A DNA stretch of 64,000 bases from Geothrix oryzae (GCF_030295385.1 NZ_AP027079.1:1736001-1800000), one strand, 5' to 3'; counted from the stretch's first letter, positions 26,821 to 36,513 are shown. Notes: a model not told the origin generated them from the letters alone. Numbers and translations: made by a program.

Positions 26821-29376
26821 ATGAATCCCTACCTCAAACGCATCCGTTGGCGCCTGCTGTGGATCAGCTTCGCCTGCCTGACGCTGGCGCTGGGATCCTT
26901 CGCGCTCAACCAGTGGGTCTATGCCGCCTCGGATGACCAGTGCTCCTGGGTGGTGGAAAACGGGAAGGTCGTCATCCGCGAGATCCTGCCCGAGGGCGTG
27001 GCCGAGGAGGCGGGACTCCTCGAGGGCGATGAGCTGGTGAAGATCCAGGGCCGCGCCTTCGAACCCACCCAGGAAGGCACCCTCAAGGCCCAGCGCTTCA
27101 TCAACTCCAAACCCCAGGGCGCCATCCTGATCTACACGGTGAAGCGCCAGGGCCGTCAGATCCTGCTGCCCCTGCGCCTCGTGAAGCCCCTGGAACCGGT
27201 GCAGCTGGCCCTGCTGCTGAACGGCATCCTCGCCTGGGCCATCAGCCTGCTGGTGGTGCTGTCGGCCCCTGAGCGAAAGACCTCCCGCCATTTCTTCTAC
27301 CTGGCGGCCACGGCCCTGCTGATGTCGGGAGCCACGCTCTCGGGCAATGCGCCGATCGCCATGCGGATCGCCATCGCCCTGATGACCGCCGTCGCCATCG
27401 CCCTGCTGCCGCCGCTGTGGATCCACTTCTTCCTCCGCTTCCCGCACGCCTTCGCGCTCCGCCGGAACCGGCGCTTCCTCCAGGCCGTGTACGGAACCTT
27501 CGCGGTGCTCTCCCTGTGGCTGCTCTTCGTCCGGCTGTGGGCCATCTTCACCGACGGCGCCCTCCGCACGCCCGCGGGCGTGGCTCCCGAAGGCATGCTC
27601 AAGGCCGCCCTGGGTGCCTTCGGCCTGCCCATCCCGCTCTATGTGGTAGCCGCCCTCACCGGCCTGGGTTTCTTCCTGGCAGGCACTTTCCGGACCCACG
27701 AGCGGCTGCGCCGGGCCCTGCTGCCTTCGCTCATCGTGGCGGCGGTCCTCTGCCTCGACCTGGTGGCCTGGACCCTGCTCGATGCGAAATACGGGAAGAG
27801 CCTGCTCTTCCGCCGCCAGATCTTCATCTTCATGCTGCCGGCCCCCCTGCTGCCCCTGAGCTTCGCCTTTGCCATCTTCCGCCACGGCCTCTTCGATGTG
27901 CGGAAGGTGCTGCTGCGGTGGGTGAGCTACATGGCCATCCTCGGCATCACGATCGTGGCCTACCTGGGCGGCCTGGCCTGGGCCTTCTCCCACCTCTCCT
28001 CGATCCCGTCCGGCTGGGCCGGGGCCCTCATCGGCCTGCTGGCGCTCCCCCTGGGGTGGGCCCTGCGGCGCCTGCTCCGCGGCATCCGGCGGCGGTTCCG
28101 CCGGGACTTCTCCAGCACCCGCGAGATCGCCCTCAGCGCCGTGCGGGAGCCCCGCAAGCGCTTCAGCGAAGAGGCCCTGATCAAATCCCTGCGCCGCGCC
28201 CTGGGCGAGGCCTTCCAGCCGCAGTTCCTGGAAGTGCTGCCCATCGAGGAGCGGCAGATCCTCCTGCCCGCCGCCGAAGCCGTGGACCGGGACGATCGTC
28301 GCCTGCACTTCCCGCCCCAGCCCCTCCGGCTCCCCCCAGGGCTGCTCCGCCTCGCCCGCGAGAACCGCGAGCTGGTGCTGGGTCTCGGCAGCGAGGAGGC
28401 CGACTGGATCCGCGAGCAGGGCGAAGGCGTGCGGGCCCATGTGGATGCCCTGGAGGCCCAGCTGCTCCTGCTCATCGTCGCCGGGGACCAACCCCACAGC
28501 GCCGTCCTGCTGGGGGGCAAATACGCCGAGTTGAACTACGGCCGGGAGGACCGCGAGCTGCTGCGCGAAGTGGCCCTGGCCGCCGGCCAGGTGCTGGAGA
28601 CCGCTGTGATGCACCAGCGCCTCGTGGCCCAGGAGCGGCTCAGCCAGGAACTGGAAACAGCCCGCCGCATCCAGGAGGGCCTGATCACCTCCCATCTGCC
28701 GCCCATCCCGGGCTTCCAGGTCGCCCTGCGGCTTGAGCCCGCCCTGGAAACCGGCGGCGACCTGCTCTTCGTCAAGCGGCGCCCCAGCGGCAACTGGCTG
28801 GCCGCCGTGGGCGACATCTGCGGGAAAGGCCTCGCCGCGGCGCTCTACATGGCCCAGGCCACAGCGCTCCTCGAGCAGGCCGCCCAGCGGGAGGACCAGC
28901 GCCTGGAGGAGATCCTCTGCTCGCTGGACCACACCCTGCGGCAGCTGCTGGGTCAGCGGGGCTTCCTCACCCTGGTCCTGCTGGAGTGGGACGAGGCCGG
29001 CAACTACCGACTGGCCCGGGCCGGGCATCCCGGGGCGCTGCTGCTCCACGGCCTGTCGGAAGACTGCTCCACCGAGATGACGCCCCACGGCCGGGGCCTC
29101 GGCCTCCGCCCGGCGGGTCCCGGCGACTGGGAAGTCATCGAAGGGGTGCTGCCTCCCAAGGGCTGGATGGTGCTCTACAGTGACGGCCTGTCCGAGGCCA
29201 TGAACCGGGACGGTGAACTCTACGGCGTGGGCCGCCTGGGCAACCAGCTGCGCCGCCTCTGGGGTACCGGCAGCCCCCGGGCCGCCTGCGAGGCGGTCTT
29301 CCAGGATGTGGCCGCCTTCGATACCCAGAACCGCGACGACCGGACTCTGTTTATCCTGGGAAGGGAGCACGCATGA
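26821..29376 (+). CDS. Membrane PP2C-type (SpoIIE/RsbU) phosphatase with PDZ domain
   Basis: 851-residue signalling protein. A first membrane segment (about 12-30) leads to a PDZ domain outside the cytoplasm (about 40-120: V-I-R-E-I-L-P-E-G-V-A-E-E-A-G-L-L). Next come seven or so further membrane segments (about 130-420), a GAF-like region (about 450-600) and a SpoIIE-type PP2C domain (about 615-851). The metal-site aspartates sit in T-G-G-D-L-L, V-G-D-I-C-G-K-G and Y-S-D-G-L-S-E. It likely dephosphorylates an anti-sigma-antagonist-type protein, but no STAS or RsbW partner is encoded nearby. AAGG lies four bases before the ATG. The stop overlaps the next gene in ATGA. Confidence 0.88.
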   Translation: MNPYLKRIRWRLLWISFACLTLALGSFALNQWVYAASDDQCSWVVENGKVVIREILPEGVAEEAGLLEGDELVKIQGRAFEPTQEGTLKAQRFINSKPQGAILIYTVKRQGRQILLPLRLVKPLEPVQLALLLNGILAWAISLLVVLSAPERKTSRHFFYLAATALLMSGATLSGNAPIAMRIAIALMTAVAIALLPPLWIHFFLRFPHAFALRRNRRFLQAVYGTFAVLSLWLLFVRLWAIFTDGALRTPAGVAPEGMLKAALGAFGLPIPLYVVAALTGLGFFLAGTFRTHERLRRALLPSLIVAAVLCLDLVAWTLLDAKYGKSLLFRRQIFIFMLPAPLLPLSFAFAIFRHGLFDVRKVLLRWVSYMAILGITIVAYLGGLAWAFSHLSSIPSGWAGALIGLLALPLGWALRRLLRGIRRRFRRDFSSTREIALSAVREPRKRFSEEALIKSLRRALGEAFQPQFLEVLPIEERQILLPAAEAVDRDDRRLHFPPQPLRLPPGLLRLARENRELVLGLGSEEADWIREQGEGVRAHVDALEAQLLLLIVAGDQPHSAVLLGGKYAELNYGREDRELLREVALAAGQVLETAVMHQRLVAQERLSQELETARRIQEGLITSHLPPIPGFQVALRLEPALETGGDLLFVKRRPSGNWLAAVGDICGKGLAAALYMAQATALLEQAAQREDQRLEEILCSLDHTLRQLLGQRGFLTLVLLEWDEAGNYRLARAGHPGALLLHGLSEDCSTEMTPHGRGLGLRPAGPGDWEVIEGVLPPKGWMVLYSDGLSEAMNRDGELYGVGRLGNQLRRLWGTGSPRAACEAVFQDVAAFDTQNRDDRTLFILGREHA

Positions 29377-29867
29377 GCCGCCCCACCCTCCGATGGACCA
29401 TCCCCGCCCTGCTGGCGCTCCAGCTGGTGATGCTCTGGATCCAGGGCGCCCAGCTCCACCGCCAGGGCCAGGTGCTGCAGGCGCTGCGGGAGGACATCCA
29501 GCTCCTGACGGAATCCATCGAGAACAGCCAGGCGCCCGCCTCCTATGAGGATGACGGCGCCGCCGTGCCCGCCTCCTTCCTGCCCAAGCAGACTCCGCCG
29601 CGGAAGAGCGCCGCGGTCCTGGGCGTGCAGGAGGAGCAGGAAGCGGCCTCCAAGGACCTGCAGGCTTCGCGCGAATCCGCCCAGAAGGCCGTGAAGGACG
29701 CCCGGGAGGCGCAGTCCAAGCTCTCCCTGGAGGAGAACGCCCGCAAGGCCGAGGAAGGCAAGAAGGTTCAGGCGGCCACCACCGCCTGGCAGCGCTGGGT
29801 CTATGGCGCCCTGGCGCTCCTGGCGCTGGCGCTGGTGGCCCGCGCAGTCATCCAGCGGCGCGGCTGA
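29373..29867 (+). CDS. Unknown membrane protein with coiled coil between two membrane segments
   Basis: 164 residues; no family recognised. A hydrophobic segment at about 10-26 and another at about 141-158 bracket a highly charged Glu/Lys/Ala/Gln helix (about 80-135) that should form a coiled coil. The linker contains a Pro/Ser stretch. The start overlaps the phosphatase stop, and the end abuts the next gene at 29867, so it is part of the same operon. It may be a structural or regulatory partner of the phosphatase. Confidence 0.72.
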   Translation: MSRPTLRWTIPALLALQLVMLWIQGAQLHRQGQVLQALREDIQLLTESIENSQAPASYEDDGAAVPASFLPKQTPPRKSAAVLGVQEEQEAASKDLQASRESAQKAVKDAREAQSKLSLEENARKAEEGKKVQAATTAWQRWVYGALALLALALVARAVIQRRG

Positions 29868-30658
29868 TGTCCCTGCTCGAGTACCTGCGCGAAGATCCCG
29901 AGTGCCGGAATCTGGCTGAGGGCGCCGTGCACGCCGTGGCGCCGGCCCTGGACGATCCCGTTCCCGACCATGTCGCCCTGCAGCTCAACGAGTGGGCCTT
30001 CACCCTCGCGGGCCGCATGCCCCTGCCCTGGAACACCCACAAGGCCCTGGACGCGCTCAACCACCTGCTCTTCGCGGAACTCGGCTTCACCGGCGACCGC
30101 GAGACCTACGACGATCCGCTGAATGCGCTGCTCCCGGCCGTGATCGCCCGGCGGAAGGGCCTGCCCATCTCGCTGTCCATCCTCTGGATCGACCTGGCCC
30201 GGCGCATGGGATTCGATGCCGTCGGCGTGAGGCTCCCGGGCCACTTCATCGCCGCCCTGCGCACGGACTTCGGCCTGCTCTGCTTCGACCCCTTCCACCA
30301 GGGGCGGCCCGTGGGCGAGGAAGGCGGAGCCGAGCTGGTGAAGTCCGCCACCGCCGGCCGCGTGGCCTTCCACCGGGACATGCTCAGCCCCGCGCCCGAC
30401 CGGCAGATCCTCGTCCGCCTCGTGCGGAACCTGCACCTGCGCTTCATGCATGCGGAGGACTGGGAAGAGGCCCTCTGGACCGGCACCCACCTCATCCTCC
30501 TCGAGCCCAGCAATCCAAGGGCCCACAAGGAGCGCGCCTTCATCCACCTGCAGCGCGACGAGCCCGGACAGGCCCTCATCGACCTGCGCATGGCCCTACA
30601 CCTCAGCCCCGACCCCGACCCCGAGATCCAGGAGTGGATGCGGCAGCTGGAACGCTGA
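29867..30658 (+). CDS. SirB1-type transglutaminase-like protein with TPR tail
   Basis: 263 residues. The N-terminal Transglut-core2 (SirB1) region has the family block A-R-R-K-G-L-P-I-S-L-S-I-L-W (about 92-105) and V-R-L-P-G-H-F-I-A (about 122-130). The C-terminal third holds two to three TPR-like helices ending in A-L-I-D-L-R-M-A-L-H. Catalysis by this family is unproven. It is the third gene of the phosphatase operon, starting at the preceding stop. The convergent PYP-like gene ends nine bases downstream. Confidence 0.83.
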   Translation: MSLLEYLREDPECRNLAEGAVHAVAPALDDPVPDHVALQLNEWAFTLAGRMPLPWNTHKALDALNHLLFAELGFTGDRETYDDPLNALLPAVIARRKGLPISLSILWIDLARRMGFDAVGVRLPGHFIAALRTDFGLLCFDPFHQGRPVGEEGGAELVKSATAGRVAFHRDMLSPAPDRQILVRLVRNLHLRFMHAEDWEEALWTGTHLILLEPSNPRAHKERAFIHLQRDEPGQALIDLRMALHLSPDPDPEIQEWMRQLER

Positions 30659-30667
30659 GCCCGCCTG

Positions 30668-31102
30668 CTAGGGGAGTTTCCGGATCGCCACGGTCACATC
30701 CACCTGTTTGTGGAGGAAGACGATCTGAACCCGCACCGGGCCCGCCGGGAACCGGAAGGTGAACTGGAAAGTCCGGGAGGCCTCGTCCCCTTCACAGAAC
30801 GCGCGGAAGGAGCCCTCGAAGTCCTGGACGGAAGTGCACGGGGCCACTTCCGCGAAGAAGTTTCTGCCGAGGACGCTGCGGGGGACCCGCCCGGCGAGTT
30901 CACCTTCGGCCCGGTTGTAGGAGCGGATGATGCCATCCCGGGACAGCACAATGACGCCGAAGGGCAGCTTGTCGAGCTCCGCCTCGGTGAGGTCGGGAAG
31001 GCCCCGGAGCCGCAGGTAGCAAGGCTGGCAGATGCCGTGGGAATGCTCGGCCGCACTCTGTCCAACCAAAGCCCCGCACCAGGCACACAGCACTTCCGCC
31101 AA
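30668..31102 (-). CDS. Photoactive-yellow-protein-like PAS protein with N-terminal zinc ribbon
   Basis: 144 residues. Residues 6-28 hold C-A-W-C and C-Q-P-C, a likely zinc ribbon. Residues about 43-144 are a PAS domain very close to photoactive yellow protein (PYP). S-Y-N-R-A-E-G and N-F-F-A-E-V-A-P-C-T align with PYP without gaps, placing Tyr62, Glu66, Arg72 and Cys89 at the positions of PYP Tyr42, Glu46, Arg52 and the chromophore Cys69. PYP Thr50 is replaced by Ala70. So this may be a blue-light sensor, or a PAS relative that kept the pocket. The start is TTG 31102, with GGGAG five bases upstream and an in-frame stop just before. p-coumarate synthesis genes are not in the window. Confidence 0.82.
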   Translation of the reverse strand: MAEVLCAWCGALVGQSAAEHSHGICQPCYLRLRGLPDLTEAELDKLPFGVIVLSRDGIIRSYNRAEGELAGRVPRSVLGRNFFAEVAPCTSVQDFEGSFRAFCEGDEASRTFQFTFRFPAGPVRVQIVFLHKQVDVTVAIRKLP

Positions 31103-31131
31103 CGCCGCTCCCGAGCCGTGAATTCATCCCA

Positions 31132-31161
31132 GCATAACAGCGGGGGCCCGAAGGCCCCCGC
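31132..31161 (-). terminator. Terminator after the malic enzyme gene, UUCG tetraloop
   Basis: On the minus strand GCGGGGGCC, loop TTCG and GGCCCCCGC form a 9-bp stem (31140-31161) followed by TGTTATG. It lies 25 bases after the malic enzyme stop and before the PYP-like gene. The latter therefore probably has its own promoter, perhaps the TGTTATGCT extended -10-like sequence at 31131-31139. Confidence 0.75.
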
Positions 31162-31185
31162 GCACTGAAGACTCGGGACTGCAGG

Positions 31186-33438
31186 CTATTTCTGCTGCGC
31201 CTCTACGACGGTGAGCGCCGTGAGGTGGATGATGTCGTTCAGATCGCTGTGGCGCTGCAGGACATGGACGGGAGCCGCCATGCCGCAGGTGATGGGGCCG
31301 ATGACCTCAGCGTTCGCCAGCCGCTGCACCAGCTTGTAGCCGATGTTGCCACTGGTGAGGTCGGGGAAGATCAGCACATTCGGGCCGCCCGGCAGGTCCA
31401 CCCAGGGGTAGTTCTCGGACAGGATGTCGGCGCCGAGGGCGGTGTCGGCCTGCATCTCGCCGTCGCACTTGAGGCCGGGCCGCTGGGCCTTGACGATCTC
31501 CACGGCCTTCTGGACCTTGCGGACCAGCGGATGCTCCACGCTGCCGAAATCGGAGAAGGACAGCATGGCGACCTGGGGCTCCATGTTGAAGGTGTCCTTC
31601 GCCAGATCCGCGGTCAGCAGCGCGATCTCGGCCAGTTCCTCGCTGCTGGGCTCGATGTTCATGGTCGTGTCGGAGAAGAACAGCACGCGGTTCTTCAGCA
31701 CCATGGTGTAGACGCCGCACACACGCTTGACGCCCTTGCGGGTGCCGATGACTTCGAGGCAGGGGCGGATGGTGTCGGGGTAGTACATCGTCAGGCCGGC
31801 GATGAGACCATCGGCCTTGCCCAGGCGGCACATCATGGCACCGAAGTAGATGCGCTCCTGCATCTTGCGGCCAGCTTCGTCGCGGGTGACGCCCCGCCGC
31901 TTCCGCAGTTCCAGGAAGGCGTCCTCCGCCTCCGCGCGCCAGGCCACCGTCGCCGGATCCAGGATCTCGATGCCGTCCACGGAGATGCCGTGACCGGCGG
32001 CCACGGTCTTCACCTTGGCGGGGTCGCCCACCAGGATGGGCACGCAGATGCCCTCGTCCACCATCTGGGACACGGCCTGGAGGATCAGCGGATGGTCGCC
32101 TTCGGGGAAGACCACGCGCTTGGGATTGGCCTTGGCGCGGTGGACCACGCTGCGGATCACATCCTTGCTGCGGCCCTGGAGCCCTTCAAGGCGCTCCTTG
32201 TAGGCCTGCATGTCGGCGATGGGCTGCTTGGCCACGCCGGTCTCCATGGCGGCCTTGGCGACGGCGGGAGCCACCCACAGCAGCACGCGGGGATCGAAGG
32301 GCTTGGGGATGATGTACTCAGGACCGAAGCTGAACTTCTGGCCCGAGTAGGCCTTCACCACGGAATCCGGAACCTCTTCTTTGGCCAGGGCGGCCAGGGC
32401 CTTGGCGGCGGCCAGCTTCATGGGCTCGTTGATCTCCGAGGCGCGCACATCCAGGGCGCCGCGGAAGATGAAGGGGAAACCCAGGACATTGTTCACCTGG
32501 TTCGGGTAGTCGCTGCGGCCCGTGGCCAGGATGATGTCGTCGCGGGTGGCCTTGGCGGTGGGGTAGTCGATCTCAGGATCGGGGTTGGCCAGGGCGAAGA
32601 CGATGGGGTCCTTGGCCATGCTCAGGAGCATCTCGGGCGTCAGGGCACCCTTGCTGGAGCAGCCCACGAACACATCCGCGTTCACGATGGTGTCGGCCAG
32701 GGTACGCCATTCGCTGGGCTTGGCGAACTTGTCCTTGTACTTGTTGTTGCCTTCCGTGCGGCCGGTATAGACCAGCCCCTTGGTGTCGCAGAGCCACAGG
32801 TTCTCGAGCTTCACGCCAGCGGCGATCATCATGTTGGCGCAGGCAATGGCCGAGGCCCCGGCGCCGCTGAACACCACCTTCATGTCGCTCAGCTTCTTCT
32901 TGACGATCTCGGAGGCGTTCATCAAAGCGGCCGTGCTGATGATGGCGGTGCCGTGCTGATCGTCGTGGAAGACGGGGATGTTCATCTCCTTCTTCAGACG
33001 GGTCTCGATCTCGAAGCACTCGGGGGCCTTGATGTCCTCGAGGTTCACGCCGCCGAAGGTGGGCTCCAGCGCCTTCACCACCTGGCAGAACCGGTCGATG
33101 TCCAGCTCATTGACTTCGATGTCGAACACATCGATATCGGCGAAGCGCTTGAAGAGCACGCCCTTGCCTTCCATCACCGGCTTGCCGGCCAGGGCGCCGA
33201 TGTTGCCCAGGCCCAGGACGGCGGTGCCGTTGGAGATCACGGCCACCAGGTTGCCCTTGGCGGTGTACTTGTAGGCATCCTCGGGATTCTTCTCGATCTC
33301 CAGGCAGGGCTCCGCCACGCCCGGGGAGTAGGCGTTGGCCAGGTCGCGGGCCGTGGAGCAAGGCTTGGTGGCGACAACCTCGATCTTTCCCTTTCGTCCC
33401 TGCGAATGGTAGTCGAGGGCTTCCTGCTTACGACTCAT
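31186..33438 (-). CDS. maeB: NADP-dependent malic enzyme fused to phosphotransacetylase-like domain
   Basis: Decarboxylates malate to pyruvate with NADP reduction. Residues about 1-425 are the malic enzyme: [20 protein letters not shown] and F-H-D-D-Q-H-G-T-A are the conserved sites. Residues about 430-750 resemble phosphate acetyltransferase (V-F-P-E-G-D-H; Y-F-G-A-M-M), which in MaeB is usually regulatory rather than catalytic. The 750-residue length is normal. ATG 33438 has AAGGAG seven bases upstream; the GTG at 33444 is too close to that site. Confidence 0.93.
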   Translation of the reverse strand: MSRKQEALDYHSQGRKGKIEVVATKPCSTARDLANAYSPGVAEPCLEIEKNPEDAYKYTAKGNLVAVISNGTAVLGLGNIGALAGKPVMEGKGVLFKRFADIDVFDIEVNELDIDRFCQVVKALEPTFGGVNLEDIKAPECFEIETRLKKEMNIPVFHDDQHGTAIISTAALMNASEIVKKKLSDMKVVFSGAGASAIACANMMIAAGVKLENLWLCDTKGLVYTGRTEGNNKYKDKFAKPSEWRTLADTIVNADVFVGCSSKGALTPEMLLSMAKDPIVFALANPDPEIDYPTAKATRDDIILATGRSDYPNQVNNVLGFPFIFRGALDVRASEINEPMKLAAAKALAALAKEEVPDSVVKAYSGQKFSFGPEYIIPKPFDPRVLLWVAPAVAKAAMETGVAKQPIADMQAYKERLEGLQGRSKDVIRSVVHRAKANPKRVVFPEGDHPLILQAVSQMVDEGICVPILVGDPAKVKTVAAGHGISVDGIEILDPATVAWRAEAEDAFLELRKRRGVTRDEAGRKMQERIYFGAMMCRLGKADGLIAGLTMYYPDTIRPCLEVIGTRKGVKRVCGVYTMVLKNRVLFFSDTTMNIEPSSEELAEIALLTADLAKDTFNMEPQVAMLSFSDFGSVEHPLVRKVQKAVEIVKAQRPGLKCDGEMQADTALGADILSENYPWVDLPGGPNVLIFPDLTSGNIGYKLVQRLANAEVIGPITCGMAAPVHVLQRHSDLNDIIHLTALTVVEAQQK

Positions 33439-33620
33439 GGCCACACTCCTTGAAATTGAGTGCCCTGGTTTTTGGGCTGAATGCCCCCAGCTTACACCTC
33501 GTCTTACGCGATCTTTCCTGGAAGGTCATCAATTCGCGGCATTGTTGCAGGAATCACAAGGAGCGCTTCCGCGCGGCCCTTCCCGGAGGTACGATCCAAC
33601 GATCCCTCCACGGAGCATCC

Positions 33621-34166
33621 ATGCGCCTGCTGCCCTTTCTGCTGCCCTGCCTGCTGGCCCTTCCGGTGGCCGCCCAGAAGACCAAGGCGCCCACCAAGGA
33701 ATCCGCACCGAAACAGCCCCAGGTCGACTGGGACGGCGAGTGGACCCTCCAGGCCTCCCAGAGCGACAAGATCGACGAGCAGATCGACGCCCACCTGAAG
33801 GACCTGAACTTCGCCATGAAGCTCTTCTGGAAGAAGAAGCTCCAGGGCGCCTGCCGCAGCTTCAACAAGCTGGACATCCTGGCCGGGGACAGCTTCGCGG
33901 TGACCATGGGCCGGGAGCGCCCCATCGACACCCCGGCCGATGGCACCGAAAACGACTGGAAACGCAGCGACGATGTGGTGTTCAAGGCCACCCTCACCAA
34001 GGACGGGCCCACCATGATCCAGACCCTCGCCGGCGATGGCTACACGCTGAAGCATGTCTATTCGATGCGGAAGGACGGCAACTCCCTGGCCCTGCAGGTG
34101 ACCTACGCCCATCCGAAGCTGGACAACCCCTTCTCATACAAATTCGTCTTCAAGCGGAACGACTGA
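33621..34166 (+). CDS. Small secreted protein of unknown function
   Basis: 181 residues with a clear signal peptide (about 1-18, ending A-L-P-V-A-A-Q). The mature part begins with a Lys/Pro-rich linker and continues with V-D-W-D-G-E-W-T-L, and near the end alternating polar/hydrophobic strands (K-H-V-Y-S-M-R; L-A-L-Q-V-T-Y). It looks like a small lipocalin-type or beta-sandwich protein, but this is not certain. GGAG five bases before the ATG and signal-peptide fit set the start. The 182 bases upstream separate it from divergent maeB. Confidence 0.72.
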   Translation: MRLLPFLLPCLLALPVAAQKTKAPTKESAPKQPQVDWDGEWTLQASQSDKIDEQIDAHLKDLNFAMKLFWKKKLQGACRSFNKLDILAGDSFAVTMGRERPIDTPADGTENDWKRSDDVVFKATLTKDGPTMIQTLAGDGYTLKHVYSMRKDGNSLALQVTYAHPKLDNPFSYKFVFKRND

Positions 34167-34190
34167 GGGCTCCAGGCGCAAACTGGGGTC

Positions 34191-35165
34191 ATGCGCCCGC
34201 TCGTCCCCCCGCCCCTCTCCTGCCGCGCGCCCTGGTGGGCAGCCTCCGGGCACCTGCAGACCATCCTCGGCAACTACCTGCCGGGCGAGCCGCCGACGCA
34301 TCCCTCGGAACCCTTCCGCATCCAGCTTGCCGATGGCGACCAGCTCACGGGCCGGCACTACCCGGGTGAGAGCGATGCCCTGGTGCTGGTCTTCCATGGC
34401 CTGGGAGGAGACGACCAGGCCCACTATGTACGGCGCACCATCGCCCTGGCCCGGAAGCTGGGTCACCATGTCTGGACCGTGAACCACCGGGGCTGCGGCG
34501 AGGGGCGCGGCCTGGCGAAACAGCCCTACCACAGCGGTTCCGGCGAGGATCTGGGCGCGGCCTTCGCGGCCGCCCGTGAACGCCATCCGAACCTCCGGCA
34601 GTTGGCCATCGGCTACTCCCTCTCCGCCAACGCCCTGCTCCTGAACCTGGGGGGCGGGCTGCGGGGGCCGGCCGCCCAGCCCGACGCCGCCATCGCGGTG
34701 AACCCGCCGGTGGACCTCGGCGCCTGTTCCGACACCATCCACCGCGGCCTCAGCCGCCTCTACGAACTCCGCTTCATCCGGCGGTGCCGCAAGGCCATCC
34801 ACCAGCGTGTGGAGGACGGCCTCATCCCCGACATCTACCGGACCGGCCCCCTGATGAGCCTGCGGCAGTTCGACGACGCCTACACCACGAAGGCCGCGGG
34901 CTTCCGGGATGCCGATGACTACTACGACCAGTGCTCGGCCCGGTCCCACCTGTCGAAGATCACCATCCCCACCGTGATCCTCATGGCCAAGGACGATCCC
35001 TTCATCCCCTGGCGGCATGCCGCCGAGGCCCAGCCTTCCCCGGCGGTCCACCTCCACTTCGAGTCCCGCGGCGGCCACATGGGCTACCTCAGCCGCGACC
35101 TGCCGGGCCACCGCTGGCTGCCCTATGCCGTGGAACACTATTCGAGGCAGCTGCTCGACGCCTAG
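34191..35165 (+). CDS. Alpha/beta hydrolase, YheT family
   Basis: 324-residue esterase-like protein. The N terminus W-W-A-A-S-G-H-L-Q-T-I-L-G is the YheT-family marker. Oxyanion region is F-H-G-L-G-G; the nucleophile elbow is G-Y-S-L-S-A-N (Ser near 144). Catalytic Asp is in M-A-K-D-D-P-F-I and His in R-G-G-H-M-G-Y near the end. The natural substrate of the family is not settled. It begins 24 bases after the preceding secreted-protein gene. Confidence 0.86.
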   Translation: MRPLVPPPLSCRAPWWAASGHLQTILGNYLPGEPPTHPSEPFRIQLADGDQLTGRHYPGESDALVLVFHGLGGDDQAHYVRRTIALARKLGHHVWTVNHRGCGEGRGLAKQPYHSGSGEDLGAAFAAARERHPNLRQLAIGYSLSANALLLNLGGGLRGPAAQPDAAIAVNPPVDLGACSDTIHRGLSRLYELRFIRRCRKAIHQRVEDGLIPDIYRTGPLMSLRQFDDAYTTKAAGFRDADDYYDQCSARSHLSKITIPTVILMAKDDPFIPWRHAAEAQPSPAVHLHFESRGGHMGYLSRDLPGHRWLPYAVEHYSRQLLDA

Positions 35166-35189
35166 ATCGCCGGGTTGCGCGGGCTGCCT

Positions 35190-36449
35190 TCAGTGGGAGT
35201 CCGTCAGGACCAGGGACCGGCCTTCGCCCTCGCCCTGGATCCAGATGAGCGAGGCCCCCTGCGGACTGAGCGCGATGCGCGGCGCGGCACAGACGGAGCC
35301 CGGCGCCGATCCCATCGTCCTGGGGAGGGACCACCCGTCCTCCCGGATCCGGACGGACACCTGATCCCCGGCGGCTCCCCTCTGGACCACGACAAACCCC
35401 GCACGGCCGTCCTCCGCCAGATCGATGGCATAGTCCTGGACGGGTTCGTGGCCGTGGTCGAGGCACTCCGCGCCGGGCTCCCAAGCCCTCCCCTTGAAGG
35501 CCTTCACGAGCAGCCGCGAGACGCCGGCGTTCTCCCGCTGGGACCAGGCGGCCAGGGCCTCGCCGTCCCCGTTCATGACCAGCCGGGGGGAAGACATCAC
35601 ATGGGCGCTCGCGAGCACCACGGGCTCGCTCCACTCGCCGTGAAGGGCCTCGTAGAAGCTGGCCTCGAGGAGGCTCCGTTGGCCGTACGGCGCGTGAACC
35701 CAGAGGGCCAGGGCGTTCCCGGAGTCATCCATCGCCACCTGGTGATGGCGGGCGGCATGAGCCACGACAGGCACGGGACGATCAGACCAGATCCGATCCG
35801 CCGGCCAGTAGTGGCAGGCCATCAGCCCCTCGAACACGCTGTTCTGGGCTTCCCAGACCACCATGGCGTGCTCACGCCGGTTGGCGGCCAGCTGCGGTGA
35901 CGCCGACGGATCCCCCGGGAGCCCCAGAAGGACCGGCTCCTCGTCCCAGGCCTCCCCGCGGGTGTTGAAGGCATGCGCCATCACCTCGATCTGTCCCACC
36001 CTTTCGTGGACCCAGGCCACCAAAGCATTGCCGCGCCGGTCCACGGCCACCTGGAGCTGGTGGATCCGTCCCACCGTCCGGAACATCCCGCGGCCCGGGC
36101 CCTCGCCGGGGCCGAGGACAGCGCCCAGGATCTGGCGCTCGTCCTCCCCATCGGCCAGCCAGATCGCGAGGCCCCGTCCTTCGGGATTCACGGCGAGCCG
36201 CGGTGTCGTCCCCTCTCCGAAGGGAAGCCGCATGAGGGCAGGTGAAGCGCCGGGGCCCATGGGCATGGTCCACAGCTTGCCCGCGTTCTCCCAGAGCAGC
36301 ACGCCGCGCCCGTGGCGATCCAGGGCCACGCGGGCCTCTCCGATCCGCCCCCGATCCACCACGGCCGGCGTCCGCCACCGGATGGCTGCGGCCTCGGCGG
36401 GCGTGGGCAGGAACCCTTGGGCAAAGCGCTTGAGGCGTTCCAGGGCCAT
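35190..36449 (-). CDS. Unknown repeat protein, probable beta-propeller
   Basis: 419 residues with at least six imperfect ~50-residue repeats. Each has a block like V-A-x-D-x-x-G-x-A-L-A-x-W (for example V-A-V-D-R-R-G-N-A-L-V-A-W and V-A-M-D-D-S-G-N-A-L-A-L-W). This is the pattern of a beta-propeller or an exported sialidase-like repeat protein. No signal peptide is visible. ATG 36449 has GGAG six bases upstream; ATG 36503 and ATG 36527 lie in AT-rich sequence without a site. Function is unknown. Confidence 0.65.
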   Translation of the reverse strand: MALERLKRFAQGFLPTPAEAAAIRWRTPAVVDRGRIGEARVALDRHGRGVLLWENAGKLWTMPMGPGASPALMRLPFGEGTTPRLAVNPEGRGLAIWLADGEDERQILGAVLGPGEGPGRGMFRTVGRIHQLQVAVDRRGNALVAWVHERVGQIEVMAHAFNTRGEAWDEEPVLLGLPGDPSASPQLAANRREHAMVVWEAQNSVFEGLMACHYWPADRIWSDRPVPVVAHAARHHQVAMDDSGNALALWVHAPYGQRSLLEASFYEALHGEWSEPVVLASAHVMSSPRLVMNGDGEALAAWSQRENAGVSRLLVKAFKGRAWEPGAECLDHGHEPVQDYAIDLAEDGRAGFVVVQRGAAGDQVSVRIREDGWSLPRTMGSAPGSVCAAPRIALSPQGASLIWIQGEGEGRSLVLTDSH

Positions 36450-36513
36450 GATGCGCTCCAGGTCGGAAGGAGGCGGAAGGGAATGAACTTCCCCATCATG
36501 CATTCGATGACTG

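Noticed and set aside
31225..33453. 742-codon frame antisense to the malic enzyme
   Set aside because: The opposite strand encodes a complete MaeB; the antisense product is His/Gly/Val-rich without a domain.
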